DNA from: Desulfurivibrio sp044068625
GTDB taxonomy: Bacteria; Desulfobacterota; Desulfobulbia; Desulfobulbales; Desulfurivibrionaceae
Assembly: GCF_044068625.1 (NCBI RefSeq)
Contig: NZ_JBIPKH010000013.1
Location: 28,782 to 92,781, forward strand
DNA: 64,000 nucleotides
Direction: 5' to 3'
In this document: positions 42,526-51,905 of the stretch, piece after piece
Position numbering within the stretch: the stretch's first letter is position 1
Layout of the letters: each line of letters begins with the position of its first letter
Translations under genes and position numbers: made by a program
The notes under the pieces: model-generated
Told to the model about the DNA's origin: nothing
What the model saw: the letters and a program-made list of their open reading frames with translations, nothing else
The model's database searches: none

Positions 42526-43812
42526 TCACCATTTCATCAAGTCATGGACCATGCGCAGCTCCAGCAGCAGCCGATGGTCCTGGTAATCGTCACCGCCATC
42601 GGCATCCAGCTCCTTGTAGCGATAACGGGTCGCGAGCTGGTAGCCCCGGCCCAGATCGTAGCTCAGGCCGCAACCGGCCTGGTAGATCCACTCCCGATTG
42701 GGCCCGGGCCGGTCGATGAATTCGTTGCGCCGCAGGGAAAGATCAAGTTCACCCATGAGCCCCCGGCTCAACTGGTAGCGACCGGCGGCCTGGGCCTGTT
42801 GATAGCGGGAGAGATCGCCCTCGTCGCCGCCGGCAAACTGCAGCTCATCGATCCCGCCCCGGCCGCCGACGGAGAACGAGCCCCGCTGCAACTGGCGGCT
42901 CAGATCCAGGGCGAAACTGAAGTAGCTGCCGTCGGCGCCGCCGGCACGGTCGATCCTGACCAAACCGACCCTGGTGGCCAGGGTGGCATGGGGGCTGAAC
43001 CGGTGCTCCCAGCCGCCGTTGAAGCTGTGCAGCCGGTAATCGGGAGTCAACCCCTGGTAAGTGGTATCGTTGAAGCCATAGCCCAGAGAGAGCCGATCGC
43101 GGCTGGTGGCCTGGTAATTCAGCCCCAGGCTGAGGTCATGGGTTTCCAGGTCGTCCCCCCGATCAAAATCACCCTTGATGTAGCCGTAACCCGCCTCCGC
43201 CCCCCACTGCCGGTTGAACCGATAGCCCACATTCAGGGTGGGATGATGGCGCGTGTAATCGTCCCGGGTCCCCGACTGGTGGCGCAATATCCGGTTTTCA
43301 TAGCCCAACCCCATGGTCCCCCCGGGACCGAATTGGTAATCACTGCTCAGGACAAAGGTGTTGAGCCGGAAACGCTCCCGTTCCCGCCCGGCGGAGAGCT
43401 CCGGGTCCACCTCCGGAATCGGCTCCCCGGCGAAATCGGAATCGTCGGAAATGTAGAAGCGGTTGGTAATTCCGGCCCGCCAACGGGGGGAGAGTTCACT
43501 CTCCCCCCGCAGCAGAAAGTCATGGTCCAGCGAGTCCCCACCGCTGCTGTGGTTGTACCTGATCCCCAGGTTGTAGCGCAGCTGGAGAAGGTCGGTCCGC
43601 CCCCGAGAGGTCAGATCCAAACCCGGCGCGAGCACCGAATACCAGGCCGATCGGGGCTGGTCCTCACTGAGGTTCACATTGGAGTCATACTCCTGGCGCA
43701 GGGCCAGGCTGCCGGCCAGGAGGTTTTCCCGGCTCCGGGCGGTAGCCGGCAAAACCAGCAGGGCCAGGACCAGCCAGCAAAAGCAATACCGGGGGGGATT
43801 AGGGTACGACAA
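42526..43812 (-). CDS. Outer-membrane beta-barrel protein of the PEP-CTERM EPS system
   Basis: 428 aa from TTG 43812, which has GGAG 6 nt upstream and gives a proper signal peptide ('FCWLVLALLVLPATA'); an upstream ATG at 43875 would overlap the export gene by 77 nt. The mature protein alternates short amphipathic strands with turns ('LSLGYGFNDTTYQG', 'ELDLSLRRNEF'), and its final strand ends in Trp ('LRMVHDLMKW'), as usual for barrel insertion. It resembles the uncharacterised barrel found in exosortase loci and may be the EPS outer-membrane pore or secretin partner. Confidence 0.8.
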   Translation of the reverse strand: MSYPNPPRYCFCWLVLALLVLPATARSRENLLAGSLALRQEYDSNVNLSEDQPRSAWYSVLAPGLDLTSRGRTDLLQLRYNLGIRYNHSSGGDSLDHDFLLRGESELSPRWRAGITNRFYISDDSDFAGEPIPEVDPELSAGRERERFRLNTFVLSSDYQFGPGGTMGLGYENRILRHQSGTRDDYTRHHPTLNVGYRFNRQWGAEAGYGYIKGDFDRGDDLETHDLSLGLNYQATSRDRLSLGYGFNDTTYQGLTPDYRLHSFNGGWEHRFSPHATLATRVGLVRIDRAGGADGSYFSFALDLSRQLQRGSFSVGGRGGIDELQFAGGDEGDLSRYQQAQAAGRYQLSRGLMGELDLSLRRNEFIDRPGPNREWIYQAGCGLSYDLGRGYQLATRYRYKELDADGGDDYQDHRLLLELRMVHDLMKW

Positions 43813-44404
43813 TGGTGTCTCCGGGAGCCAGCAGCAACTGCCGGCCCAGATCGCCCCTTCTAACCAGGGCGTCATAATCGAAGGGGATCAGTTTTTCCCC
43901 GTCGGCTCCCCGGCGGATCACCGCGATATTTGAGGTCTTGGCCCACTCCAGAAAACCACCACTGCGGGCCAGGGCCTGGAGCACGGTGAGGGGCCCATCC
44001 AGGGGGAATTCGCCGGGCTGCCTGACCTGGCCGATCACATAGTAGCGTTGATTGCTCCGCTCCAGGATCACCGTCACCGAGGGTTCCGCCAGGGTTTCGC
44101 GGTAGCGCTCCTCGATCCGGGCCGCCAGCTCCCGGGGCGACTTGCCGGCCGCCTCCAGATCGCCCAGCAGGGGCAAAGAGATCCGGCCGTCGAGCCGGAC
44201 CTGCAGAGTCCGGGAGAGCTCCGCCTCCCGCCAGACCTGAACCTCGATCAGGTCGCCCACTCCCAGCAGATACTCCCCGCCGGCGGACTTGCCGACGGAG
44301 GAGTTTTCCGGTGACGCCCCGGCGGCCGACCCCGTGGCAGTCGCCAACACCCAGGCCAGGACAAACAGCAAAGAAAAGGTGATTTTTCTGCCGATAATTA
44401 ACAT
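43799..44404 (-). CDS. Polysaccharide export protein (Wza-like, Poly_export/SLBB)
   Basis: 201 aa from the ATG at 44404 with GGGAGAGG upstream. Signal peptide to about residue 28, with no lipobox Cys, unlike E. coli Wza. 'YLLGVGDLIEVQVWREAELSRT' and 'VRLDGRISLPLLGDLEAAGKS' form the Poly_export domain, 'YYVIGQVRQPGEFPLDGPLTV' an SLBB domain. It ends after one SLBB, typical of the short exosortase-linked form. Forms the periplasmic and outer-membrane export channel, probably with the barrel gene that overlaps its end by 14 nt. Confidence 0.9.
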   Translation of the reverse strand: MLIIGRKITFSLLFVLAWVLATATGSAAGASPENSSVGKSAGGEYLLGVGDLIEVQVWREAELSRTLQVRLDGRISLPLLGDLEAAGKSPRELAARIEERYRETLAEPSVTVILERSNQRYYVIGQVRQPGEFPLDGPLTVLQALARSGGFLEWAKTSNIAVIRRGADGEKLIPFDYDALVRRGDLGRQLLLAPGDTIVVP

Positions 44405-44469
44405 TTTACCTCTCCCGCCCCCTGTCCAACCAAGGGAACAACCCGCTGCCGGGCTCTTGTCGCCCAAGA

Positions 44470-44498
44470 TAAATAACTAAAAGTTGATGTTAGCACAA
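44470..44498 (-). promoter_or_regulatory. Possible sigma70 promoter of the EPS export operon
   Basis: Minus strand TTGTGC (44493-44498), 17-bp spacer, TATTTA (44470-44475). Modest match. No sigma54 site is seen upstream of this operon. Confidence 0.35.
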
Positions 44499-44541
44499 AC
44501 GCGATGGGAAAGCAAAAAAAAGTGGGGCCGGGCCGGAAAGG

Positions 44542-44570
44542 TTGCCGCAGGGGATGGGGCAAGGTATACT
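44542..44570 (+). promoter_or_regulatory. Sigma70-type promoter of the radical SAM gene
   Basis: TTGCCG (44542-44547), 17-bp spacer, TATACT (44565-44570). Transcription would start near 44577, leaving a 50-nt leader before the ATG at 44627 and supporting that start over one at 44504. Confidence 0.5.
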
Positions 44571-44626
44571 CGGGCCGCATCGTGATTTTAAGCCCGCCAA
44601 CCGCAACCGAGACCACAACGGAATCC

Positions 44627-46054
44627 ATGCGTGAACATATTCTTTTGATCCATCCGTTAGGCTATACCGCCGATCCGGCCAAAACCGACATCGCCCGCCT
44701 GGCCAACCTGATGCCGCCCCTGGGGCTTTGCAGCATCGCCGCCTACCTGGAACGGCAGGGCTATCGCACCGCCATCATCGACTGCTTCGCCCACCCCGAT
44801 TCCGATGCCAAAATCCTGGACCATGTGCAAAGCCGGCAACCGGAGTGGATCGGACTCACCTGCACCACCAACGGTTTTCTCGACGCGATCCGCATCGTCC
44901 GGCTGGTAAAGGCCGCCGCCCCCCAAACCAAAGCGGTGCTGGGGGGGGTCCATATCTCGGCCTTGCAGGAGAAGATCCTGGCCCAGTACCCGGAGATCGA
45001 CTGCACGGTGGTGGGGGAAGGGGAACTGCCTTTAGAGCAACTGCTGGCCGGAGCGGCGCCGGAAAGCATCCGGGGCCTGGTTTACCGGACTCCGGAGGGG
45101 ATCAGGTTCAGCGGCCTCCAGGGCCGGGGCATCGAGCTGGACACCCTGCCCTTTCCCGCCTATGACAAGCTGGAAGGCTACCCCCACGCTTACCAGCTGC
45201 CCATCTTCAACTACCCGCGCCACCCCAACGCCAGCGCTCTCTCCAGCCGGGGCTGCCCCTACGCCTGCAGTTACTGCGACCGCTCGGTGTTCCGCCGCAG
45301 CTTCAAGTACAACTCCGCCGACTATGTTTACCGGCACATGCAATACCTGAAGGAACGCTGGGGGATTAGGCATATCAACTTTTACGACGACCAGTTCACC
45401 TTCCACCGCGGCCGGGTGGTGGAGCTCTGCAATCGGTTGATCGCCGAACCGCTGGGAATGACCTTCAACTGCGCGATCCGGGCCGAACACGTGGACCCGG
45501 AGCTGCTGGCCCTGATGAAACGGGCCGGCTGCTGGATGGCCAGCCTCGGCATCGAAACCGGGGACCCGGAACTGCTGGCCCAGCACCGCCAGAATCCCGA
45601 TCTCGAGATGCTGGCCCGCACCATCAGGGAGATCCACCGGGCCGGGATTCGGGTCAAGGGCCTGCTGATGCTGGGCTTGCCGGGGGAGAGCGAGGAGAGT
45701 GTGCGCCGGAGCATGAACTACGTCTTTTCGCTGCCCATCGATGACTTCAACCTGGCCAAATTCACCCCCTTCCCCGGCTCCCCCATCTACCAGAAGATCC
45801 ATGAACTGGGGGAATTTGAGGAAGATTACGCCAAGATGGACTGCATGAATTTTGTCTTCGTCACCAAAGGGATGACCCGGGAGCGGCTGGATCAGCTCTT
45901 TCTGGAGTTCTACCGCCGCCATTTCACGCGGCCCCGGGTCCTGCTGGGTTATGTGGCCATGCTCTGGAAATCACCCCACAGCTGGTGGCGCTTTCTCCGC
46001 AATCTGACCAGCTTTCTCCGCTTTGCCCGTTCCAACAAACGGCTGGACGGCTGA
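44627..46054 (+). CDS. B12-binding radical SAM protein
   Basis: 475 aa from the ATG at 44627. An N-terminal cobalamin-binding-like domain ('PPLGLCSIAAYLERQGYRTAIIDCF', 'AVLGGVHISALQEKIL') precedes the radical SAM core with 'SRGCPYACSYCDRS' (CxxxCxxC cluster), 'NFYDDQFTFHRGRV' and 'SLGIETGDPELLA'. The BchE/HpnP-like architecture is used for methylations, cyclisations and lipid or sugar modification. It is divergent from the EPS export operon and could modify the glycan or lipid carrier, but no direct evidence supports that. Confidence 0.85.
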   Translation: MREHILLIHPLGYTADPAKTDIARLANLMPPLGLCSIAAYLERQGYRTAIIDCFAHPDSDAKILDHVQSRQPEWIGLTCTTNGFLDAIRIVRLVKAAAPQTKAVLGGVHISALQEKILAQYPEIDCTVVGEGELPLEQLLAGAAPESIRGLVYRTPEGIRFSGLQGRGIELDTLPFPAYDKLEGYPHAYQLPIFNYPRHPNASALSSRGCPYACSYCDRSVFRRSFKYNSADYVYRHMQYLKERWGIRHINFYDDQFTFHRGRVVELCNRLIAEPLGMTFNCAIRAEHVDPELLALMKRAGCWMASLGIETGDPELLAQHRQNPDLEMLARTIREIHRAGIRVKGLLMLGLPGESEESVRRSMNYVFSLPIDDFNLAKFTPFPGSPIYQKIHELGEFEEDYAKMDCMNFVFVTKGMTRERLDQLFLEFYRRHFTRPRVLLGYVAMLWKSPHSWWRFLRNLTSFLRFARSNKRLDG

Positions 46055-46058
46055 ACCC

Positions 46059-46904
46059 CTAGGAGCCACCCCCCCGGGCCAGCAACAGCTTCCTCAGCTC
46101 CCGGATTTCGGCCCGCAGTTTGCCGATATCCTGGTGCAGCTCCAGCTCCTTCTCCTCGGCGATCGCCTCGATCTCCGCCATCTGGCGAGCCTGGGCGGCC
46201 TGGGACTGGCTCTGCATCGCCTCGACGATCACCGCGATGAAGAGATTGAGCATGGTGAAGGTGGCCATCATGATAAAGGGAACGAAGAAGAGCCAGGCGT
46301 AGGGGAACTCCGCCATGATCGGGCGCACGATCCCCATGGACCAGCTCTCCAGGGTCATGATCTGGAAAAGGGTGTACATGGAGGCCCCGATGGAACCGAA
46401 CCACTCGGGGAAAACGGGGCCGAAAAGCTTGGTGCTCATCACCGCCGCAACGTAGAAGAGCAGGAGCAGCAGGGCGATGATGGAACTGAGCCCGGGGATG
46501 GCGGCCAGCAGGGCCGAGACCACCGAGCGCATCCGGGGCGAGGCGGAGGCCAGCCTAAGTACCCGCAGCACCCGCAGACTGCGAAGCACCGAAAAGGCGC
46601 CGGTGGCCGGCACCAGGGCGATCCCCACCACCACGAAGTCAAAAAAACGCCAGGGATCGCGAAAAAAGCGGCTCGGCCCCATGGCGATCATGGCCAGACC
46701 CAGCTCGATCACGAAGATGGTCAGACAGATCCGATCCAGCCGGGTCAAGATAGGGCCATAGGGATCATTGATGGCGGGCACCGTTTCCAGGCCCAGCACC
46801 ACCGCGTTGAGCACAATAATCCCGATCACCGCCCGGTGGACCCAGCGCTGCTCGATCCACGCGTACAAATCCGCCCGCCATCCCCGGTCAAGCTCTGCCA
46901 TCAT
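46059..46904 (-). CDS. Voltage-gated sodium channel, BacNav type
   Basis: 281 aa from the ATG at 46904 (an ATG at 46919 adds five residues). Six membrane segments. S4 is 'RSLRVLRVLRLAS' with Arg every third position, and the pore filter is 'TLESWSM', very close to TLESWAS of NaChBac. After S6 ('FTMLNLFIAVIVEAMQ') comes a C-terminal coiled coil with a heptad-like pattern. A homotetrameric Na+ channel in the inner membrane; in other bacteria it supports motility and pH homeostasis. Convergent with the radical SAM gene. Confidence 0.9.
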   Translation of the reverse strand: MMAELDRGWRADLYAWIEQRWVHRAVIGIIVLNAVVLGLETVPAINDPYGPILTRLDRICLTIFVIELGLAMIAMGPSRFFRDPWRFFDFVVVGIALVPATGAFSVLRSLRVLRVLRLASASPRMRSVVSALLAAIPGLSSIIALLLLLFYVAAVMSTKLFGPVFPEWFGSIGASMYTLFQIMTLESWSMGIVRPIMAEFPYAWLFFVPFIMMATFTMLNLFIAVIVEAMQSQSQAAQARQMAEIEAIAEEKELELHQDIGKLRAEIRELRKLLLARGGGS

Positions 46905-47107
46905 TCCGCCCTGCCTCATCTATACAAGTCTGGTCACCGGCCGACCGCCGGCCCTTCGGGTCGCCACTTTAAAGCAATTGCCGCCGACTTGCAGCAGAGA
47001 AATGGGGGCGGTGGTGAATTGACAGCCGGTTCAGCTTCAGGTAAACCTGACCATGATGCGGCCAGGGGCCACCTTAGCAACCCGCTTCCCGGAGTCCGAT
47101 TCCACCA

Positions 47108-48250
47108 ATGCCCCCCAATATCGGTAAAACGCCACTGCCGGAACTTTTGAATGTCGCCGGCCTGCTCTCCCGGATTACGGGCAGCTCCGCCCTCAAGGCC
47201 GGCCTGCCCCCCGGCACTGCCGTTCACGTGGGGGAGCGCAAGGCCCAGGAGGTCCGGATCACCATCGTCAACTACGATCGGGAGGGCTGCCGAACCCACA
47301 CCGCCGCCCGACCGGAGGAGTGCGCCGCCCTCCGGGGCAAGCCGGGAATCACCTGGATCAACGTCGATGGCCTGCACCAGGTTGAATTAATCGAGAAGGT
47401 TGGCGTCTGCTTCAACCTCCACCCCCTCACCATCGAGGATATCTGCAACACCACCCAGCGGCCCAAGCTCGACCTGTTCGACGACCACCTCTTCCTGGTG
47501 GTCAGAACCCAGCGCTATCAGCCCGCAACCCGCACCCTGGAGCCCGACCAGATCAGCCTGGTGCTGGGCCCCAACTTTCTGCTCACCTTCCAGGAGCAGA
47601 GCGGGGAGCTCTTTGCCGGGGTCCGCCAGCGACTGGCCGGCGGCAAGGGGCGGATCCGCACCATGGGGCCGGATTACCTGGCTTACGCCCTGCTGGACGC
47701 GGTGGTGGACAACTACTTCACCGTCCTGGAGCAACTGGGGGAAGAGATCGAGAACGTTGAAGACGAGGTGATCGCCAACCCCGAGCAGACCACCATCCAC
47801 CGGATCCATCTGCTCAAGCGGGAGCTGATCCTGCTGCGCAAGTCGGTCTGGCCCCTGCGGGAGATCCTGGGGAGCCTGATGCGCCAGGATGAGCAGGAGC
47901 TGATCGGGGAGGCGACCAACATCTACCTGCGGGACCTCTATGACCACACCATCCAGGTGATCGACACCCTGGAAACCTACCGGGACGTGGTGGCCGGCCT
48001 GCTGGATATCTATCTCTCCAGTCTCAGCAACCGGATGAACGAAATCATGAAGGTGCTGACCATCTTCGCGGCGATCTTCATCCCCCTGACCTTCATCGCC
48101 GGGGTTTACGGGATGAACTTCAACCCGGAGAGCAGCCCCTGGAACATGCCGGAACTGCACTGGTACTGGGGCTATCCCCTGGCCCTGGGCCTGATGGCCG
48201 CCATGGTGGTGGCCATGCTGATCTACTTCAAGAGAAAGAGATGGCTATGA
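47108..48250 (+). CDS. corA: CorA-family magnesium/cobalt transporter
   Basis: 380 aa. The C-terminal pair of membrane segments holds the YGMNF signature ('GVYGMNFNPESSPWNMPE'), and the long cytoplasmic domain includes 'HPLTIEDICNTTQRPKLD' and 'VYRDLYDHTIQVIDTLETYRD'-like helices typical of CorA. Forms a pentameric channel for Mg2+ uptake. Overlaps the thioredoxin reductase gene by 10 nt, so the two are likely co-transcribed. Confidence 0.92.
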   Translation: MPPNIGKTPLPELLNVAGLLSRITGSSALKAGLPPGTAVHVGERKAQEVRITIVNYDREGCRTHTAARPEECAALRGKPGITWINVDGLHQVELIEKVGVCFNLHPLTIEDICNTTQRPKLDLFDDHLFLVVRTQRYQPATRTLEPDQISLVLGPNFLLTFQEQSGELFAGVRQRLAGGKGRIRTMGPDYLAYALLDAVVDNYFTVLEQLGEEIENVEDEVIANPEQTTIHRIHLLKRELILLRKSVWPLREILGSLMRQDEQELIGEATNIYLRDLYDHTIQVIDTLETYRDVVAGLLDIYLSSLSNRMNEIMKVLTIFAAIFIPLTFIAGVYGMNFNPESSPWNMPELHWYWGYPLALGLMAAMVVAMLIYFKRKRWL

Positions 48251-49245
48251 CTTCGCAAAGTTGCTTTCCCAACCCCAACAAAAATCGGCTGGACGACCAA
48301 TCACCCCCGGAGAAGATCTGTGATCTGATCATCGTGGGCGGCGGCCCCGGCGGCCTCACCGCCGGCCTCTACGCCCGGCGGGCGGCCCTGGATACCATCC
48401 TGGTGGACAAGGGTCTGCCCGGCGGCCAGATGAACAACACCGCGACGGTGGAAAACTGGCCCGGGACCGAATCGATCAGCGGGGCGGAGCTGAGCGAGAA
48501 GATGACCGCCCACGCCCAGGCCTACGGCCTGGAGATCATGGGCCGCGAGGTCCGGGAGATCGAACCCGGTCTGGACTACCATACCGTGCGCTTGGACAAC
48601 GACGAGGAACTTCATGCCCTGACCGTGATCCTGGCCACCGGCGGCACTCCCCGCAAGCTGGGGGTGCCCGGCGAGGCGGAAAACCACGGCCGGGGCGTTT
48701 CCTACTGCGCGGTCTGCGACGGCTTCTTCTTCAAAAACAAGACGGTGGTGGTGGTGGGCGGCGGCGATTCCGCCCTGGAGGAGGCGCTTTACCTGGCCAA
48801 GATTGCCGCCAAGGTCTATCTGGTCCACCGGCGCGAGGAGTTCCGGGCCGGGATGATCCTGCAGAAAAGCCTGCGGGCGGAAAAGAAGATCGAGGTATTA
48901 CTCAACACGGTGGTCAAGGAGATCAAATCCGACGACAGCGGAGTAACCGGGGTCCGGCTGCAAAACGGCAAAAGCGGGCAAGAGACCAGCCTGGCCGCCG
49001 ACGGGGTCTTTATTTTCATCGGCTTTGTGCCGGACAACTCCCTGGTCCCGGCCGGGATCCGGATGAACGCCGACGGTTACGTGCTCACCGACGAGAAATG
49101 TGAATCCTGCCTGCCCGGTTTGTTTGTGATCGGCGATCTCAGGGAAAAATTCGTCAAACAGATCGTCACCGCCGCCGCCGACGGCTGCATCGCCGCCCAG
49201 GCCGCCGCCCGCCACGTCGAACACCGCAAAAGCACCGGCCGTTAA
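48241..49245 (+). CDS. trxB: Thioredoxin reductase
   Basis: 334 aa. FAD site 'IIVGGGPGGLTAGLYARRAALD', redox pair CxxC in 'SYCAVCDGFFFKN', NADPH site 'VVVVGGGDSALEEALYLAK', and C-terminal 'GLFVIGDLREKFVKQIVTAAADG'. About 22 residues longer at the N-terminus than most TrxB. Reduces thioredoxin with NADPH. Ends 4 nt inside the convergent histidine kinase gene. Confidence 0.92.
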   Translation: MAMTSQSCFPNPNKNRLDDQSPPEKICDLIIVGGGPGGLTAGLYARRAALDTILVDKGLPGGQMNNTATVENWPGTESISGAELSEKMTAHAQAYGLEIMGREVREIEPGLDYHTVRLDNDEELHALTVILATGGTPRKLGVPGEAENHGRGVSYCAVCDGFFFKNKTVVVVGGGDSALEEALYLAKIAAKVYLVHRREEFRAGMILQKSLRAEKKIEVLLNTVVKEIKSDDSGVTGVRLQNGKSGQETSLAADGVFIFIGFVPDNSLVPAGIRMNADGYVLTDEKCESCLPGLFVIGDLREKFVKQIVTAAADGCIAAQAAARHVEHRKSTGR

Positions 49246-51905
49246 GGTTTCCCCTGCCCGGTGGGCAACAACTCGTTGAGCAGCCGGGCGATCTCCTTGA
49301 GCCGGAAGGGCTTGGCAATGGCGCCGCTGAAGCCGTAGTCGCGGAAATTGGCCAGCACCGGATCGCTGGAGTAACCACTGGCCACGACCACCAGCGCCCG
49401 GGGGTTAAGGGCCAGGATCTCCCGCACCGCCTCCTTGCCGCCCATCCCCCCGGGGATGGTGAGATCCATGATGATCAGATCGATGGGAGCGGCGGCAGCC
49501 ATGGCCTGCCGGTAGAGCGCCACCGCCTCCCGCCCCTCCCCGGCGGTAACCACCTGGTGCCCCAGTCGACCCAGCATCAACCGCATGATCTCCCGCACCT
49601 GCTCCTCATCGTCGAGGACCAGGATCTTGGCCGGGCCGGCAGCGGGAGCACCCGGCGCCGTTTTATCTTGAGCCGGTTTCACCGACTCCGGCGCCGGGCC
49701 GGAACCGACCGGCAGATAGATGGTAAAACAACTGCCGCCGCCGGGAGTGGAACCGGCGGTTATCCGGCCACCGTGTTTGCCGATAATGGTATGGGAGATG
49801 GCCAGTCCCAGGCCGCTGCCGCCGGCCTTGGTGGTGAAATAGGGGTCAAAGATCCGCTCCAGCACTTCACTGGCCATCCCGGGTCCGCTGTCCCTGACCT
49901 CCAGCAACAGATAGTCGCCGGGGGCCAGCCCCTCCCGGCCATCCTGGGGTTCGATGGTGACGTTGCGGCAGCTGATCTCGATCCGGCCGCCATCAGGCAT
50001 GGCTTCAACGGCGTTCAGAATCAGATTCTGCACCACCTGGCTGATCTGGCCCCGGTCAATCTCCACCGGTTTAAGCTGGGCGGGAAAGTCAAAGCTGCAG
50101 GCAACCTGCTTGCCCCGTAGGACAAACTCGGCCGAATCCCGAACCACCTCGGCCAGGGAAGCCGACTCCTTGATCGGCTCTCCCCCCTTGGCGAAGGTGA
50201 GCAGTTGCTGGGTCAGCCCCCGGGCCCGAATTGAGGCCTTCTCCGCCTCTTGCAGCAGCCGACGGCTCCCGGCCGGCAACCGTTCATCCAGCAGACAGAG
50301 GTTGATGTTGCCCAGAATGGCGGTGAGGATATTGTTGAAATCATGGGCGATTCCCCCGGCCAGCACCCCCACCGACTCCAGCTTCTTGACCTTGACCAGC
50401 TCCTGTTCCGCCCGCAAACGCTGGCTGATGTCGCGAAAAACCAGCACCACCCCAATCACCTGCCCCTCCCGATCCCGGATGGGAGCGGCGCTGTCGGCGA
50501 TATGGCGCTCCCTGCCATCCCGGGCCAGCAGGGTGGTGTCGGCGGCCAGAGCCGTAACCCGCCCCGCCGCCAGGACCTGTTCCACCGGGCTCTCCCGGGG
50601 TTGCCCGCTCTTGCCGTCGATAATCCGAAAAACCTCGGCCAGGGGCCGGCCGGTCGCCGCCGCCGTCGGCCAGCCGGTCAAATCGGCGGCCACCTCGTTG
50701 AGCAGCAGCACCCGGCCAGTAGTGTCGGTGGCGACAACCCCATCTCCGATGCTGGCCAGGGTCACCGCCAGGCGCTCCTTCTCCTCGGCCAACCGCCTTT
50801 CGTTTTCCCGCAGCACGGCCTGGTTGCGCGCCAGCGAGTCGGCCATCTCGTAAAAGGCCAAGGTCAGTTCCACCAGCTCGGTGGACCCGGCGGGGGCAAC
50901 CTTGCCGCGGCCCAGGTTGCCCCCGGCAAATGCTTGAGTCAGGGCCAGCAGCCCGCGGATGGGCGCCACCAGGGTAAACCGGCCCACCAGCCAGGAAATC
51001 CCCAGGGAGATGGCCATCACCAGCCCCATCAGCAGCAGGTTGCGGCCCAGGGCGGCGTTGGCCGGGGCCAGAATATGCTCCTCGGGAATGCCGGCCCAGA
51101 CATAGATGTGGGGCGGGGCCTCCGGGGTGAGGCGAACCGACTCAAAGGCGATGACCCGCCGCCGCCCATCGGAACCGTGGCCGACCAGGCTGCCCGCTTC
51201 CCCCGTCTGCCGGGCTATTTCCCAGATATCGGCCCTGATCGGCCGGCCAACGGGATTGGTCTCTTCCCGAGCCGGCAGATAGAGCAAGCGGATCCCCTGG
51301 TGATCGGTCAGGGCGATGAAGGAATCTGCCGCCAACTCCAGCCCCTCGTAAAAACGGGCCAGTCGATTGAGGTTGATGGCGGCGGTCACCACCGCCCGGA
51401 GCTCCCCCTCCCGATCCAGAACCGGATAGGCGAAGGCGACCGCCGGCACCATGCTGCCCACCCGGGAGATGATATACTCGCCCACCGCGAAATCCCGACT
51501 GGCCAGAGCTTCGCGAAAATGCTTGCGATCACCAAGATAGGCGTTCTCAAAGGGCAGAGCCGAGATCAGGACCCGGCCGTCGAGGCCGGTGAGGGTGAGG
51601 TTGAGATAGTCGGGGTTGTGGGCCAGAAGATCGGCCAAAATTTCGGTGCCGGCCACCGGATCCAGCTCATGAATGGCGGGAAGGCGGGAGAGCATGGCCA
51701 GCATCTGCCGGGTGGAAACGGCCAGCTCCTCCTGGGCTTCAGCCATGGTGCGAACCAGCAGGGTCACGTCACCTTTGGCGACTTCAATCTGCTGCCGGCG
51801 CTGCTCCAGCCCGGTATAGAGCATGATCAGCAGGGCCGGCAGCACCGCCACCATCACCAGCAGGGCCAAACTGAAGTTTATGGAACCGGGAACACCTTTT
51901 CTCAC
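49242..51905 (-). CDS. Hybrid histidine kinase (dCache-HAMP-PAS-HisKA-HATPase-REC)
   Basis: 887 aa from GTG 51905, which overlaps the upstream stop (GTGA) and has GGAGAG. One membrane segment near residue 20, an extracytoplasmic double-Cache-like sensor to about 300, a second membrane segment, HAMP, PAS ('LASIGDGVVATDTTGRVLLLN'), HisKA with 'GGIAHDFNNILTAILGN', HATPase ('DSGPGMASEVLERIFDPYF', 'GSGLGLAISHTI') and a C-terminal receiver ('ILVLDDEEQVREIMRLML', 'DLIIMDLTIPGGMGG'). Cache domains bind small metabolites. No output partner is encoded nearby. Confidence 0.9.
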   Translation of the reverse strand: MRKGVPGSINFSLALLVMVAVLPALLIMLYTGLEQRRQQIEVAKGDVTLLVRTMAEAQEELAVSTRQMLAMLSRLPAIHELDPVAGTEILADLLAHNPDYLNLTLTGLDGRVLISALPFENAYLGDRKHFREALASRDFAVGEYIISRVGSMVPAVAFAYPVLDREGELRAVVTAAINLNRLARFYEGLELAADSFIALTDHQGIRLLYLPAREETNPVGRPIRADIWEIARQTGEAGSLVGHGSDGRRRVIAFESVRLTPEAPPHIYVWAGIPEEHILAPANAALGRNLLLMGLVMAISLGISWLVGRFTLVAPIRGLLALTQAFAGGNLGRGKVAPAGSTELVELTLAFYEMADSLARNQAVLRENERRLAEEKERLAVTLASIGDGVVATDTTGRVLLLNEVAADLTGWPTAAATGRPLAEVFRIIDGKSGQPRESPVEQVLAAGRVTALAADTTLLARDGRERHIADSAAPIRDREGQVIGVVLVFRDISQRLRAEQELVKVKKLESVGVLAGGIAHDFNNILTAILGNINLCLLDERLPAGSRRLLQEAEKASIRARGLTQQLLTFAKGGEPIKESASLAEVVRDSAEFVLRGKQVACSFDFPAQLKPVEIDRGQISQVVQNLILNAVEAMPDGGRIEISCRNVTIEPQDGREGLAPGDYLLLEVRDSGPGMASEVLERIFDPYFTTKAGGSGLGLAISHTIIGKHGGRITAGSTPGGGSCFTIYLPVGSGPAPESVKPAQDKTAPGAPAAGPAKILVLDDEEQVREIMRLMLGRLGHQVVTAGEGREAVALYRQAMAAAAPIDLIIMDLTIPGGMGGKEAVREILALNPRALVVVASGYSSDPVLANFRDYGFSGAIAKPFRLKEIARLLNELLPTGQGKP

